From Datisca glomerata (Eukaryota > Streptophyta > Magnoliopsida > Cucurbitales > Datiscaceae), in NCBI GenBank assembly GCA_003255025.1, contig QANY01009387.1, positions 124,001 through 188,000 of the forward strand: DNA of 64,000 bases. The letters are read 5' to 3'. The notes below the pieces were generated by a model that did no database searches, was not told where the DNA came from, and saw only the letters and a list, made by a program, of their open reading frames with translations. Position 1 is the first letter of the stretch, and each line of letters starts with the position of its first letter. The translations under genes and the position numbers were made by a program. Positions 45,640 through 59,114 of the stretch are shown here, piece by piece.

Positions 45640-45780
45640 GTGTGTGAGTACAAATAAATTTTTTGCTGCATTGGCTAATGAAAATGGCGGATATGAAACT
45701 GTTGGGTTCTTGGAGAAAGACATTCGAAATCATTTAGATAAAGAATGGCGTTTAGCACTAGCTTTGGGAGGATTATAATT
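45640..45780 (+). pseudogene. FAR1/MULE-like exon fragment
   Basis: One plus-strand segment reads NGGYETVGFLEKDIRNHLDKEWRL in pieces, resembling the GGYENVGF..KDL.N..DKERR stretch of FAR1-type and related MULE transposase proteins. A stop precedes it (TGA near 45650) and another follows (TAA near 45776). No other exons were found in 44900-46480. Judged a relic. Confidence 0.4.
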
Positions 45781-46480
45781 TACTTAGTTTATATTTCATG
45801 TATCTAATACTTTGTTTTTGTTTTTTTTTTTTGTATTTTAGCTACAACGAAAGGAACAAGAATTTGATGGTGCAGTAAACATATGTCATAGATAAAAACT
45901 CTTTTAGTTAGAAATTTTGTAAACTTAATTTCTTTGAGGCTCCTTTCATTTTGGTATTATTGTTTTGTAATTTATGTAAAATTTTCCATCATTGAAATCC
46001 AGTTGAAGAATATTAAGTACTTGATTATAATCTGATTCCTAAATTTTGTTTTAAATGATATTTACTAAATTTTGACATGTTATCTCCAGGACATGTTATC
46101 TCTCGATTTCCCATGTGTTGTTTAGTATTCCTTTCGGAAATGATTTTACTGGATGAGGAAATATTGGAAGACTTGAAAAATTATCACATTTGTTATATGT
46201 TTAGAGCATAGTCTTGCTTTAGGTGCAGTAAATGCATGACTTAAATAGATGTCCATGTTGGAAATTATATTTAAGTTTCTTGAGTTGATTGGTTCAAAAA
46301 ATGGAGGGGAAAAGGTGAGAAAATAATTAGAGTTTGTTAACTTTTAATTTTGATTAAACAAAATGGAGTGTGGAGATTGACGAAAAAAAAATGAAAAGGT
46401 GACTTATGAAGAAGAAGAGAGAAAAGGGATGGTAAGTTAATGAGATAAATTTATAAATAAAAAGAAAAGTCATCCCTCAA

Positions 46481-47829
46481 AATTTAGTTCAATCTGATAT
46501 TTTTAATGAAAAATAAAACTATAACACTGACGTTATTTTAGGGCGAGAGTGTTATAACGACGGTTGAAATGAAATGGTTTTGAATATTGAAATTACTCTC
46601 TCTCCCTTTGTAGTCGTCGCAATTCTGCCTGCGAAAAACCTCGCTGATGTGTCGTAGCTCCTCCGCAGAAACCCTCGCCGATGTGTTGCAGCTCCTATGC
46701 TGAATACCATAGTCGGTGAAGCCTTTGCTGCATCCTCTCACCAATCGCGTGGTTTCTCAAAAAATCCCTCGAAAAACCTTGAAATCCGTCGACCCTCGCT
46801 AGCGAAGCCGACGAAGCCCGCAACACCTCCCTCCCCTGCTCTACACGCGTTGGCTGGTAGACACTGAAATCCCTCAGAAATCCACTGGAATCCCTAACTC
46901 GTCACAATTCTCTCATTAAAAGGTAAAAAATCCAATCTAAGTTGGGGGAGTTGTAAGGTCTGTGATGGGGATAGGGTTCTGTGTTGTCGGGTATGTATGT
47001 TGAAATTGACAAACCATTTACTAGACTCTGGTCTAGCAAGACTGTGAATGACTAAACCATGTGCTAGACTCTGGAATAGCTCCACTACAGGTATTAAACT
47101 CTGGTCTAATAGTGTTTAAATTATTACGTATTGGAGTTTTAATAGTAGGATTCTTCCAACAATGGGTTTCAATATGCAAAATTAAAAAGGAAGAGAGAGT
47201 GTGTCGTAGAAGATGGAGGAGACAGAGAAGATGGAAGGAACCTTTTTGAGGGAATTAGTAAGAAGGATAAGGGTCTCACCATGATGTCCACTTTCATTTA
47301 GGAGTGTCTAAATAATTGTATCCCTTAAAACCACTACTTTTCGTTATTTAAATGGTATGGTTCTAGTTTTCATTGGTCGGGTTCTTAAGATGCTATTCAA
47401 GGAAATTACTCACGAAAAACAATGTTAGTGAATATATTTTTATAACATTAGAAAATGGTTCGATTGAATCTTAAGAGATAGGTTTAAGTGTTTAAAAAGA
47501 GAGAGATTGGGTCAATTCGTGAATTTCTTAGATTTGAAAGCATGATTTATTCTAGGATTAGGTTTGGATCCTTTTGGCCGTAAACAATCTTTAGAACCAT
47601 GTCTTAAGTGTTAAAGATATGTCGAGATATGATCAAGCTATTCGGACACACATGGATACCAAAAACAAAAAAAGTTGGTTTCATTCCTTCATTTTTTGTC
47701 AAAATTACCTAAAAACTGGGAAGGATTGCCTCGCCCCGATCAAATTTAATCATGATGCCAACATCACTTGTCATTTAATTAGACCAATTATGATGTGGTG
47801 AACTTTAAATAAGGGGGTTTGGCGTATAA
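46481..47829. other. Non-coding stretch with a GC-richer patch
   Basis: 46600-46860 is GC-richer with repeated CTCGCCGATGTG / CTCGCTGATGTG words. 47010-47120 has recurring TAGACTCTGG/AAACTCTGG words. Open frames here (for example 46538-46744, 47619-47801) have no domain. Confidence 0.4.
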
Positions 47830-48369
47830 TGCATTCTAAAAAAAATTAAAACTAATACAAGTTTGAAAGTATTTAGAAAAATGATGCTTTTCTACCACAT
47901 GGGAAAAATGATGCTTTTCTCCGATCCGAATCTCGCCTCTTGAAGAGGTGAGTTTGAACGTAGAACTCTCATTTTCAAGAGGAATATGCGAGTTCTATTA
48001 ACGTGGAACTCAACTCTTCAAGAAGAAGAGGCTACTGTCTGCCTGAAAGAAAAACTTTAAACCACAGTATAAGCCAACTTGCAAAAATCTTATCTCCTGT
48101 GAACATTCAACATGTAAAAGTCATTCAATCTCATCCAACCCAAATGTATTTCATTAGAACTCGGAGTAATTAGAACTCAGACTAATCAAGAACTCAAACT
48201 AACAAAATAGATAGAAAATCAAACTATAACATGCTAAATTTAAGAATAAAAAAGCTAATGGTAAATGAATAACATAAAGATGTATTAAAAATGTCTTGGA
48301 GTGTGAAAGAGAAATTAAAGGACTCATCAGGTCTCACATGTTACTGCTCTCCTTGTTCTTCTAGGATGT
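47830..48369. other. Non-coding flank of the PMD pseudogene
   Basis: Contains a degenerate pair of CTCTTGAAGAGGTGAG / TCTTCAAGAAGAAGAGG words (47936-48030) of the sort found beside plant-mobile-domain elements. No gene. Confidence 0.35.
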
Positions 48370-49640
48370 CTTTATCCATTTACAATTGCGCTGCTTCTTG
48401 TGGTGGATCCTCTCTGAGTTGTATCACCTTCTTCATAAGACATAATTGAGACGTCATCAAAGTTATGGGTGTGCCTTCCACTACTTTCTCGTGTTAGCCC
48501 ATTTTCTACGTCTTTGAGATTGATGAAATGGTTCATACGTAAAAACACCTTGCGTAACCGACTCATCTCTAAAATGCTCTGAAGGCTGATGGTGTATATG
48601 GTTCATGCTTAGGCATGTCGCATCATCCTCTACCAGTTTGGCTATAGGCTATGATGAATTATGTTTCTTATGTCTCGTAGTGAATGGATGATCTTCATTC
48701 ATTTGTTTCATTGCTTGTAGTGCTGTGCCACAAGTAGCATACATATATGGCATTGCCCGAGCTAGCTCCGTATAGTGTTAAGTCATTGATGTGGTGCATA
48801 GTTTCCCTTTATTTTCAATTTTAGGTATTCTTGCGAATCAACAAAATTATTGCATAAATCCTAATAATCTTAGAATTCAACGGGTTTTAAAAGTCGATTG
48901 TTAGAAATCGTGCGCGATTCAACAATTTTTTATATTGTTAGGGTTTTGTTGAGGGTTCCGCTACATCACATACCCATATTTGTAATAAAATATAAAGTGA
49001 CTGACAATTTCATATGAATCTTTAAGGCAAGCTCTGCACATATCTCTATAAATCAAGCTAGACTTACACCGTCCCAACTATATTAATCTTCAATGAGGAA
49101 GTCCTCTAAAAATGGTAGAAACATCAACTACACAAAACTATTTGACTTTTCAGCAATTAGAAACCCTCCTATGAATTGCAAAATATACACTTGTGCATAA
49201 CGTTGCACACTAAGTTTATCAGCTTTATCAATAAAGTGAGAAAATTGTGATGTCAAGCATGATAAATTCAACTGTGATCATGTCAACTAGTGATTTTTAG
49301 GTCTGACACCTAGAAAATCCTTATATACTTGCCCCTAATCTACAAGTGAAGTACCTGATACAGTCAGTCAATCAACTAAGAGTCTTAGTTACATAGCTAC
49401 ATCCTGAAGAGTAATAGTGCATCACCATCTACAACGTGGAATGTATGCATCTAATTAGGGCGTCATCTCTCCATGAATATTATGATCAAATGCATCTCAG
49501 GGCATCATCTATCCACTAATGTTGTGAGCAAATGCATCTTAGGGCATTATGGTCTGTTGGACTACAACCCCTCGACGAAGACAACATAAAGCTTTCGACT
49601 AGTTGAATTCTCAAACAGATTGAGATCAATGTCCACCTTG
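48370..49640 (-). pseudogene. Plant mobile domain (PMD/MAIN-like) pseudogene
   Basis: Minus-strand frames give, in order: an HTFHVVDGDA / TITLQDV block (about 49440-49395), FLGVRP, then FSHFIDKADK, VQRYAQVYILQFIGGFL, LMFLPFLEDF and YSWDGVSLA (49260-49080). A C-terminal tail follows with YTELARAMPYMYATCGTAL (48780-48720) and 48566-48372 (ending STTRSSAIVNG). The middle motifs are characteristic of the plant mobile domain found in MAIN proteins and in transposons that carry the domain. Stops and frameshifts are frequent. A 55-bp internal duplication lies at 49448-49560. Confidence 0.7.
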
Positions 49641-50129
49641 TATATACTGGTCAATGCACACATGCAAGTCCAAGAATGCATTTAGCACCGTTAGAGATGA
49701 AAAATTGTTACCGAACCGAACCAAATCTAAAATAGTCGATTCAATCGGTTATATAAGTTATCTCGGTTCGATTTGCAATACATACCCATCCAAGCACAAA
49801 TATTTTAACGAAATAGCTAAAAGTATTACAATAATTAATGAGTAGAAAAAATGAGTTGTACGAATAACAAGAATGTGATATTGGTAACCATTGGGTTACC
49901 CATATTCTATAGGGTAATACCCAAATACACTCGATGTAATTTTAAGCGGGTATAAATAGGTATGAATAGTAAACAAGTAAAATATGTAACATAAGGTAGA
50001 TAAACTCGTATCAACCCATACCACCCATTGACAACCTTAGGCATGATTTTATATTTCAAGGATGAACTAATAAATTAGATAGAGATCAACATTCTAATGA
50101 ACAATATTATAAACTAGGCTATGTTTTGT
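49641..50129. other. Spacer with GGTTCGG-type words
   Basis: 49705-49790 has ACCGAACCGAACC and TCGGTTCGATT, a fragment of the same dispersed low-complexity repeat as 17210-17530. Otherwise nothing. Confidence 0.4.
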
Positions 50130-50462
50130 CTTGTTTTGAGGTCGATAATTAGGTGGATTATGCGTAGGCTATGATGGCGGGTGTTTGTGTTCTGTTATGT
50201 CTGGTCATAGTTCTATCCTGCTTTGGTTAGTTTCATGTGGTCCAACCCTGGTTTAGTTCATGTTTGTATCTCCATTATGATGTGTTATCCTTCAGTGTTC
50301 TTATTTGTCATGTCTGGCTCCATTGTTTGCAGTGTAGTGTTGTTTGTATCTTTTATCTAACTCTGAGTTCCTGCACTATAATGTTTGTTATATAAATGGG
50401 TTACGTATCCCTTATAGAAGTGTACCTTTTGGTTGAAATACATTTACCTTTTAACAAAAGAA
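50130..50462 (+). mobile_element. Probable LINE 3' UTR fragment
   Basis: T/G-rich non-coding text ending GTTGAAATACATTTACCTTTT then AACAAAAG, which resembles 3' ends of plant LINEs. No coding part is attached. Tentative. Confidence 0.35.
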
Positions 50463-51553
50463 TGGTATTTGATATCAGGGGCGGTGAAGGAAGAATAGGC
50501 CACGGGCATGCCCCGGATCAACTCCTCCTCCTTTAACTCTCATCCCATACCCCAAGGCTCCAAGCTCCCATATATCACCCTTGTGCCCTTTCCACCCCAA
50601 AACTCCAATGGCCATCCATTAATTATTTTTTTTGTTAATGTTTATGACTATAAATATTCTTATATATCGAAATGATAATATTTTAATTCATAATTATACC
50701 ATACATTAAAAAAATACGTGCATATATATATTAAAACATATCATGTGCAGGTAAAAAAATATTTTAGAAAATATTAGAGTATGTATTTTTTATAAAAGTG
50801 TTTCTACATATAAAACTATGTTTCAAACAATAATACTTATTAAATATATGTGATTTGAAATAACATTTTTTAACACGTTAAAGTGTTTCTAGAATAACCG
50901 CTCACAAACTCACTCATAATTTATTTTTTTGAGAAAATCTCACTGGCAACCCATGTAGTTTCATTAAATGACACTTACACCCTCTCTAGGTTTAAATATC
51001 CATTCACATCCCCTGTCATTTTTAAGTAAGGGCACTCACACACTCTATGGTAGATTTTCTGTTAAAATATTATTAGAAGACAATTATACCCTCAATCAAA
51101 ACTAAATTCTACTATAATTTTTAACCCTTTATTAAAAAACAATTACTTTCATTTTTTTACTCCTCTCCCAACCAAGTCTGACCGCAATCATAATATTTAA
51201 AGGGGAATCGGTTATTTAATTTCCATTATGAAAAGCAATCGATGTAAGTTACTTAATTTCCAGCAATCATAATATTTGCTATTGGATACTTACGCTGAAA
51301 GAATTGTTACCCAAATGGGCTCTACGCAATCAACCCAAAGAAGTGTAGAAGTCTTTGTTCAGGAATCACTCCATAGGTGGTGCTGAGGTGCGCAAATGGC
51401 CAAAGTTTCCAACCTGCCTACACAATAATTATCTCCAAAACAAGATTTAAATGAAAGACAAGGTAGCTGAACTGATTCCAACAAGATTTAAATGCAAGAG
51501 TAAAAAATTGAAGACAGAGACAGGATACACTAGGCTTTAATCAAATTCAGAAG
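50463..51553. other. Intergenic, nothing recognised
   Basis: AT-rich to mixed. Includes a C-rich patch at 50500-50610. No domain-bearing frame. Confidence 0.4.
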
Positions 51554-51559
51554 TTGAAA

Positions 51560-51745
51560 ATCATACTACGACGGCTGTTGTGGTGGGGTTCTGCAGCTGC
51601 CGTGATGGGGGTTCACGAGGCTGTCCAAGGCGGCCGTGATGGGGGTTCGCGAGGCTGCTGTGGTGGAGGTTTTCTCACGGGGATGATGGAAGAAGGTAAT
51701 GCGGTGGAGGAAGGAAGGGTTTGGTGTGGAGAATGGCAATGAAGG
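51560..51745. repeat. G-rich degenerate repeat
   Basis: GCCGTGATGGGGGTTC with following CGAGGCTG occurs twice (about 51598 and 51633), and CTGTGGTGG recurs. Opposite-strand frames 51554-51742 and 51754-51566 are by-products of this composition. Confidence 0.5.
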
Positions 51746-53220
51746 AGATGGCAAATTAGCTAAGTTTGGGTATTTAGGTAATTTCGTCTCATTTAGTCTT
51801 ACTTGTCAGTGGAATTTTCTCGTACTTTTTTAATAGTTCCACTGTAAAACTCATTAATCAATTATCATTATTTGATTTATATGATTCATTACTACTGCTC
51901 ATTTATTTATTTTATAAGAGCTAATATGTCTATATTCTTGATATTTTTTTACAAATGACTTCATTTTCAAATCAAATGATAAATAATTATTGATATTGCA
52001 AAATAAAAATAAATGAGTTGAAAATAATAATGTCTCTATTATTCAAAAAACATCTCATTGTAATCTCTAAACTTTTGATTTGAAAGTGAAAATGATTACA
52101 ACATCAGATTCAAAATTGATTATTGTTTTCAGTAAGAAGAACTAATATATTATTTAGTTTTAATAATTGATGTGTAAATTAATCGTTTAGAAAATTAGAT
52201 GGTGTAAATTCAAAGTAAATCGATAAAGCTAAACTAAACATGTATGCTCACATAATGTTATTGCTTTTAAAACTCAAAAAAATTCATTGTTAAAAAGTGC
52301 CCCTTTAACATATGAATTTCTAGATCCACAACTGTTTGAAATCACAAGATCAGATGGTTAAATTGGCAGAGGAACAAAATATCTCGCGCAACTTTATTTA
52401 CTTAGAAGTAAAGTTAAGAAGCACAACAAAAATGGTAATTACATGTTAAATTCATGCATATACATATTAATTATAGTTATATTTCTCGCAATAGCATGCC
52501 ATGAATATATTTGACAAATGTTGCACATCATCGTTTCGCATAATCTACATGGTGAGCATATGTTATCCATATATCAAACTATTTTTTTTTCTAATTAACA
52601 CAAAAAGCATCGCAAATAATTCTTTAACCAATTGAAATGGATTGATCAAATGGTTCGTTTACTTGATTCTCATGAAATTGAATTTCGTAGAATCTGATTT
52701 TAAATTGTCATTACAGTAATTTATTATGGCTTTGAAGTTCGATTCAAAGTGGGTTTCATAGCTTTGACTGGAATGGATTCCTTTGACTACATGAAATGAA
52801 ATTCTTAATAAATATGTGATAATGTGATTCCATATTTCTGATTCATTTGGAATGAATTATGAAAAGTCTATCATATCCACAAAATATTTATCTAACTAAT
52901 AATCACCTCTTCTACTTATTTTTCTTGAATGACGTTTTAGTAATGTCATATAATTTATTCTGATTCATTGATTTGGTAAATACAAATAATTATTCTTATT
53001 CTAAATAATCTAATTCCTTATTCTAATTTTTAATGATTAATATATGCATTAATCTGATTCCAGATTTTAATTCTTGATCATTTCATTCTTCATCTGAGAG
53101 GGGGAAATGGGAGGGAGACGTGCTAATTATAGAGTTGAAACCAAGGAGGGGAGCGCGGGAGGTTATGAAGCCCATCAACTAAGCTAGTTTCATCTCTTTA
53201 AGTGTAATGGATTGATTAAA
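51746..53220. other. Intergenic, nothing recognised
   Basis: AT-rich with no gene signal on either strand. Confidence 0.45.
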
Positions 53221-53644
53221 CTAGGGGTGTGCATGATTCGGTTCGGTCTGTTAGTAGGCTATTTTTGTAATCAAACTGAATCCATAAGTTATCTACGATA
53301 TCGAATCAAACTAAACCAGTGAGGGTATAAGAGACAAACTGAAGTAGTCAGTCCGGCTCAGTTAGTTGTAATCAGTTTGGTTATCTAGGATTTTGATATT
53401 ATATATATTAAAATATTAAATAGGGTTTTAATATTACATATATGTATGCACGTATATATGTTGCTAAAATATTTAATAATATATTTTCACGGTCTGAACC
53501 AATCACTTTTTTAGAGAAAACCTAACAAAACCGAATTTACATTCTTTAAATTAGTCGAACCAATCTGAAACTGAACTAACAAAAGTACTTATTTGACCGA
53601 TACAGTTCGGTTCAGCAGTTTGGCTAATTTTTGCACAGCCCTAG
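53221..53644. mobile_element. MITE with GGGGTGTGCA termini
   Basis: Left end CTAGGGGTGTGCA (53221-53233) and right end TGCACAGCCCTAG (53632-53644) are inverted repeats matching at 12 of 13 positions. The interior is GGTTCGG/AACCGAA-rich and non-coding, 424 bp. Flanks GATTAAAC and GGTCAAAC could be a decayed 8-bp target duplication, which would suit a hAT-type MITE. Confidence 0.6.
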
Positions 53645-53939
53645 GTCAAACTAAATTTTTCTCAAATAATAGTTCTGTGAAGTTTATAAAGTGATAATTT
53701 ACATTCTTATGTCCCTTGCTAAGTAATGTAAAGTGAAATGTCTCCTTAGATTCATATTTGTTAGAAAAAAGATTTATTTCAACATTGAAATTGTTCACTA
53801 ATAAAAAAACATTTGAAATTGTTAAATGATTAGCACTCACTTGAGCTTTTCAATCTAAAAGCTTATGTTTTAGGTGGAGGGGTCTAATTGATTATTTGAA
53901 TTGATATGTATTTCTGCATCAATATATCATGTTATACTC
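53645..53939. other. Spacer, nothing recognised
   Basis: AT-rich. The minus frame 53840-53646 has no domain. Confidence 0.4.
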
Positions 53940-54660
53940 TGATTGGGTGAGAAACGACTCCTAGCGGAGTCGCCATTGTTTAGGTGTGGATTTTGGACCG
54001 GATTCGGGTATATAAACGGTGAGTTGTCTAATCATCGGAGAAGCCTTGAGAATGTGGATGTCTAGCATGGAGGAAAGGATGAGCATTCTTAGCGGCCTAG
54101 ACGATGACAATCGCCACTAAACTCACCTCTTTGGGATTGTCAAGGAGGTACTCACAATGGTGCTAGCTATGGTGATTTTTCATATGAAGTTTAATGTGTG
54201 TGTGTATGTGAGAGAGAGAGAGAGAGAGAATGCTTAATGATAAACGTGTGTTTAGATGTAAAAATATCCAACCCCCCCCCCCAATAGAAGTGTCATGCCT
54301 CTTTATATAGAGAGTGAGGCTAAACCCTACTTTATGATAGCCAATGAATGATTGTCAAGTCTATGTAGAGGCCAACGTATATGACGTTGTCACATATTGC
54401 TAGGTTTATCCTCAATGAGAGGACAATGTGTTTAAAACCTATTGAGGAGGTCGTGGCGGCGGACCGACACACAAACGAACCTCATCCTAATCCTATCAAG
54501 TCATATGCCTCTAATTCATTGTCAAGATGGTAAATGTCCGTTCAAGTCTTGTCACTTGACTTGATGGTTATGGATAAATAATAACATGGATCCGATCAGG
54601 ACAGGTGGACCCAGTGAATATGTCATGGACAAAAATCCATGTATAAACATACTCAAAACC
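53940..54660 (-). mobile_element. Gypsy-type leader and LTR fragment
   Basis: On the minus strand, AATGGCGACTCCGCTAGGAG (53957-53976) matches the leader text commonly found just inside plant Gypsy elements. A TATAAAG box sits upstream at about 54300-54312, placing an LTR at higher coordinates. A (GA)10 run (54210-54229) and C11 (54272-54282) lie between. No coding region remains. Confidence 0.45.
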
Positions 54661-56879
54661 CTCTCTCACCCCAATGCAAGTTGCAAAGACCTTTTATATA
54701 AGCTTAGAAGACTCAACTTACATAGTTGAAGTTAAATAATTGATGAGCTTTGTGTTGACAAGTGAAGCCCAATACAGATTGACATAAGAGGTTGATCATT
54801 TATATATGTTAATCAAAAAGTAAAGTAATGTTTTGTTAACCTTATGATATGAGCCCGATGAAAGTGGATTTGGATTCTCTTATATTCTGAAGGATAGGAG
54901 AGATCTTGTTAAATCATGTCTCTCTTTTTTTTTAAAGATCGATAAACTCTAACATTAAAAAAATTAAAAAGAATATAAAATTAATCACATCAACTTTATT
55001 TTTTTAATTTTTTATTTAAATTTAATCTAAATCATTAAATAATAATTTAATCACTCAATTCAACAAACATCACCACCTAATAACAGCTTTCACAGGTCCA
55101 TCTATTGAATAGTCTATTTGTTAGTATTAAATACATGACTGATTGTTGCTTACTGATTTTTTTTAGACTTTTTATTTTACATTTGCAAAATACTCGTGCT
55201 CTGCACCACACAGGCTAGTACTGGAATATTTTTTAAATATTAACAATAAAAAACTAAAACATTTTGCTCAGTATCTTAATCTTGTAGCGAAATTGGTATA
55301 AAAGAATACTAACGACCCTCTGATGATTTTTAAAGTCAAGGTCTTAGAAGTTTGGGAAACAAATTTGATGATTTAGAAAAACAAAGAAAGTAATAAAACA
55401 AATTGAAGTTTGAAGCATAATAAAACATGCTAAAAATGCGGAATAAATGTGATATGTGAATCATGTCTAAACTGGCTAAAAAAACAAGAATAAAAGTGAT
55501 ATGCCAATCATATGTCTAAAGAGAAGATACATGCTTTGTAAGCTAACAACTGAGATCCAAATCCTCACAATTTAATTGAAAAGTGAATAATTTACAGCTA
55601 TAAAATTAATTATGAATCAATGAGAAAATAATGAGTAAATAAATAAAAATAATAATTATCATGATTTATGTAGAAAACTTTTAATGAGAAATGATAATGA
55701 CATGATTATTGAAAATAATAAATAAAGCGGTTTAATTAAATACTCAATCGATTAGGAAAGTATGCAAACACTTAAATATTAAAAAATCTGAGAAAAATAT
55801 ATTTCTTTCATGATGTTACGATCAACAACGATAACTCGTGACAATGCCCGAGCTACCTTCTATCGCATCGAGACTCTTCTCGTTTGGTTAACACTTCTCA
55901 AGATGTCACTACATCTAACTTAACCAATCACCAATGATTTTATCACTTTAGCCACATTGACTAGCTCCTATGAGAGATTTCAATGTGCTTCGGTCTAAGT
56001 ATTTAACCAACGCATCGACTTTAAAGGTTACTATGAATTAACAGTCCGTCTAGAGACGATCCCGCCTCACCACTTCCTTTATAAGCTTTAGTTTCTCAAG
56101 CAATTCAATGACTCAAAGTCACGATTTCAAAATTTCTCCCATTGAAGAGAGGATCGCTAGGGCGTCTCTAAATCATTCCTCGTGCCACGATCAAGTTTGC
56201 GTTAGGAACTTGGGAACGTTTCAACGTAAACAACCCTCCCACTTAGTTTTTAAAAAATTAGATTTTTCTTTACTTTTTCAAAAATCACAACTCTTTATAA
56301 ATTTGAAGTTTTTTAAAAATTATGAACTTTAATAAAATTAAAATCATAATTTAAAATTTATAACTTTTACAAAATTGGCATTGTATTTAAAATTATAACA
56401 CATTATAAATTTACACTACAATGATGTATGTACACGCTGCATGGTAATTTAATATTGGCATATCTTTATTTCTATATGACATGTTATATGAGAATACAAG
56501 ATTAATAATAAATCATACATTCAAAATTAACCTCTCTATGACTCATTTCTAATTACAACCCATAAAAAATAAAAAATAAATTACAATAATTTAAATGTTA
56601 GTCTTCATTGCGTTTGTTATTATCTTTTTCATGATTTTCAAGCTATAATCAAACTCTTTTAATTAAAGAAAATTATTTTTCTAATTAAATAATCCTATTA
56701 ATTATCATTTTTAAAATAATTGATTTTGATTTGTAAAAAAATGAATGACTTATCAAACTTGGATCAAACCTAATAAATTAATTAAATTTTAATTTTTGAA
56801 AAATTAAAATTGATAACTATTCTTTTAAAATTCAAAATTTAAAAGATAAAAAGATAAAATTGTTAATTATCTTTTAAAT
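54661..56879. other. Intergenic, nothing recognised
   Basis: AT-rich. 55800-56210 is more balanced and may be old LTR sequence, but I find no boundaries. The open frame 56108-56332 has no domain. Confidence 0.4.
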
Positions 56880-58640
56880 TTTAATTATCCTTTTAAAATT
56901 TAAAAGATAAAAGATATGATAAGCATCACGGAGATAGGACAACACGGTATCAGGGCATCTTAGCCCCGTACCCTGGTAATCATAAGTATTTCCATCGGCC
57001 ATGACAGTGGGACAGTGCCGGCGGTGGACACGGATGGCACGACAGCGAGCGTCGCAGTGGTGGACGGCTCGGTGAGCTGTGTGGAGCAGACGGCGGCGGG
57101 CGACGCTAGCGGCGGTGGCGAGGCGTGAGTAGCAACATCTCAGGATTCGTGCGGTGATGGATTTCGTGAAATTTAAAGATACAATGCTTGCAAAAATTAG
57201 ATTACATAAAATTATATGCCTCAATTTTATCTTACATCAATTCTAAAATTGAAAAAGAACACCTAGAGCCAATCGATCGGGATCCATATATAAAACATAT
57301 TCAAACATGTTTTAAATCTACCATACAAAATTATATGCCAATATCATAATATTCATCAATACATACGTTTAATCAAATAATATGCATAATCAGGAACCTT
57401 AGGTTCTGGTACCAGGATCAAGTTTTAGATTTAGAACAAAATTGATGAACCACAAACGGTTCATAGGCAGAATATAAAATTTTTTTAAAATAAATATTTA
57501 ATCAAATTAAATATAAAACTACTCAATGATCATACATATTCAGATAAACGTATTGAGAAAAGATAGAAATAGTTTATAACTTTTCTTGTTTTGGAGAAAA
57601 TATGATTTGGTGGGATCCAATTAGTTGTCTTGCGGTTTTCGTTATTGATCCAAAATATGTTTTTGGTCCAACTAATGTTGTTTTTTATTCATGTCCTTAT
57701 GAGCTACTCTTGTGACTGAATGGACTCACATGAACAAATCTATGAGATTTAAATACCTAATTAATTTATCTTCATGAATTCTTGACATATTTAATCCCAA
57801 CATCGTATGACTCCACTAGAGATCTGATGCTGAATCAACTCTCGATTCATGCACGCTACATTTTCTGTTGGTGCAAATAAAAATTTTCATTTCATGGTCC
57901 ACATGTAGTTTACAATGTTACCCTTCCAAAATATCAGTAACAAGAGTGTATAAAATTATTGTTTTACCCCTCTAGTTATTATTTCCTTAATTCATTTATT
58001 GACTGTGAATAAGAAAGACATAACAATGAAATGTATCGTACAGTTCACCGTGTCTTAATCAATGATTTATTTCATCAAGTACCTGTCCATGTTTATTTAT
58101 TCACACACTCATCAATAAAGCATAAAATGATATTGTTCCTTTCACAATCTCCTCATGAATTCATATATGTGAATCAACTCCAACATAGTTAAATCACGGT
58201 CTCAACAGTTGAGGTCTTGTCCGGAAATTCAAACTCACTCATTTGGCATATCGAAGATCGCAAGTAACGAAGTTAAGTTTCGTATCTACCTCAGGATTGA
58301 GATAATTATGAAAATACCCTTAAGGTGTAACAATTAGATTTATAACTAGATAAATGGTTTTACTCTAAACTAACATGTTACAAGTCTATTCAACATGTTC
58401 CATAATATGTTTAGGTCATCCGTTAGAGTCTCCACTTCATGCCCCGAGACTGACATCCTTTGGTTCAATCTAGTCATAATTGGATTCGATTGTCTAGTCG
58501 ATCCTAAGATTGCAAATAATATTTTAAACTATCTTAGAAGGGTTTTTCTGGAAGACCGCTCAATCTTTACTCTTACTTTGATAATAGTTTTAGGACTTAA
58601 GTAAATTATAAACATATTTTAATTAAAGAAATTTTTTATT
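56880..58640 (-). mobile_element. Copia LTR-like non-coding region
   Basis: On the minus strand, CTAGTGGAGTCATACGA is followed by TGTTGGGATTAAATATGTC at 57805, the form of a Copia polypurine tract and LTR start. A GC-rich stretch at 56990-57130 would be the LTR tail. The sequence 57826-58640 has the text of a second, related LTR or LTR interior. I could not define ends or target duplications. Confidence 0.4.
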
Positions 58641-58789
58641 TATTCATAAAATTCAGCAGTACATAAATACCAAAGAAATAACTAAATACTCATAAATAGT
58701 TATTACACCATATTTTATGGATATAATTACAATACATTTTAGATAAATATATATCCATCCTGCCACTAAAAGTACATCTTTTACCGTGT

Positions 58790-58882
58790 AAAGATACACA
58801 TTTACTATGTAAACATATTTGTTTACAATGTAATTATATTTGTTTACTGTATAAACATGTTTGTTTACTTTGTAAATATGTC
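58790..58882. repeat. Minisatellite, unit about 22-24 bp
   Basis: Four imperfect copies of TTTGTTTACTRTGTAAAYAT. They create a spurious minus-strand frame (58898-58653) with recurring YTVNKY-type words. Confidence 0.7.
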
Positions 58883-59114
58883 TTTTGTCAACTCTCAATA
58901 TATTTTTTTAGCCAACTTTTGATGTGCGTCTATTCTTAGTGCATGGCAGCTCTTTAACCATTTTTTCAAGAAGAGAAATAAAACTTTACTTGACATGATG
59001 AGATCAACACTTAGTTACTCAACCTTACCACTTCAATTTTGGAATATGCACTACAAACCGCCACTTAAATTCTATCTTGATACCATGTACGTCAATACTT
59101 AAAACACCTCTAGA

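Noticed and set aside
44900..46480. Possible MULE with terminal inverted repeats around the FAR1-like fragment
   Set aside because: The ends look vaguely complementary by eye, but I could not establish a real inverted repeat.
51554..51754. Opposed 62-codon frames
   Set aside because: G-rich repeat composition opens both strands; no family resemblance.
56874..57224. 116-codon minus-strand Arg-rich frame
   Set aside because: Lies in the GC-rich tail of an LTR-like region and has no domain.
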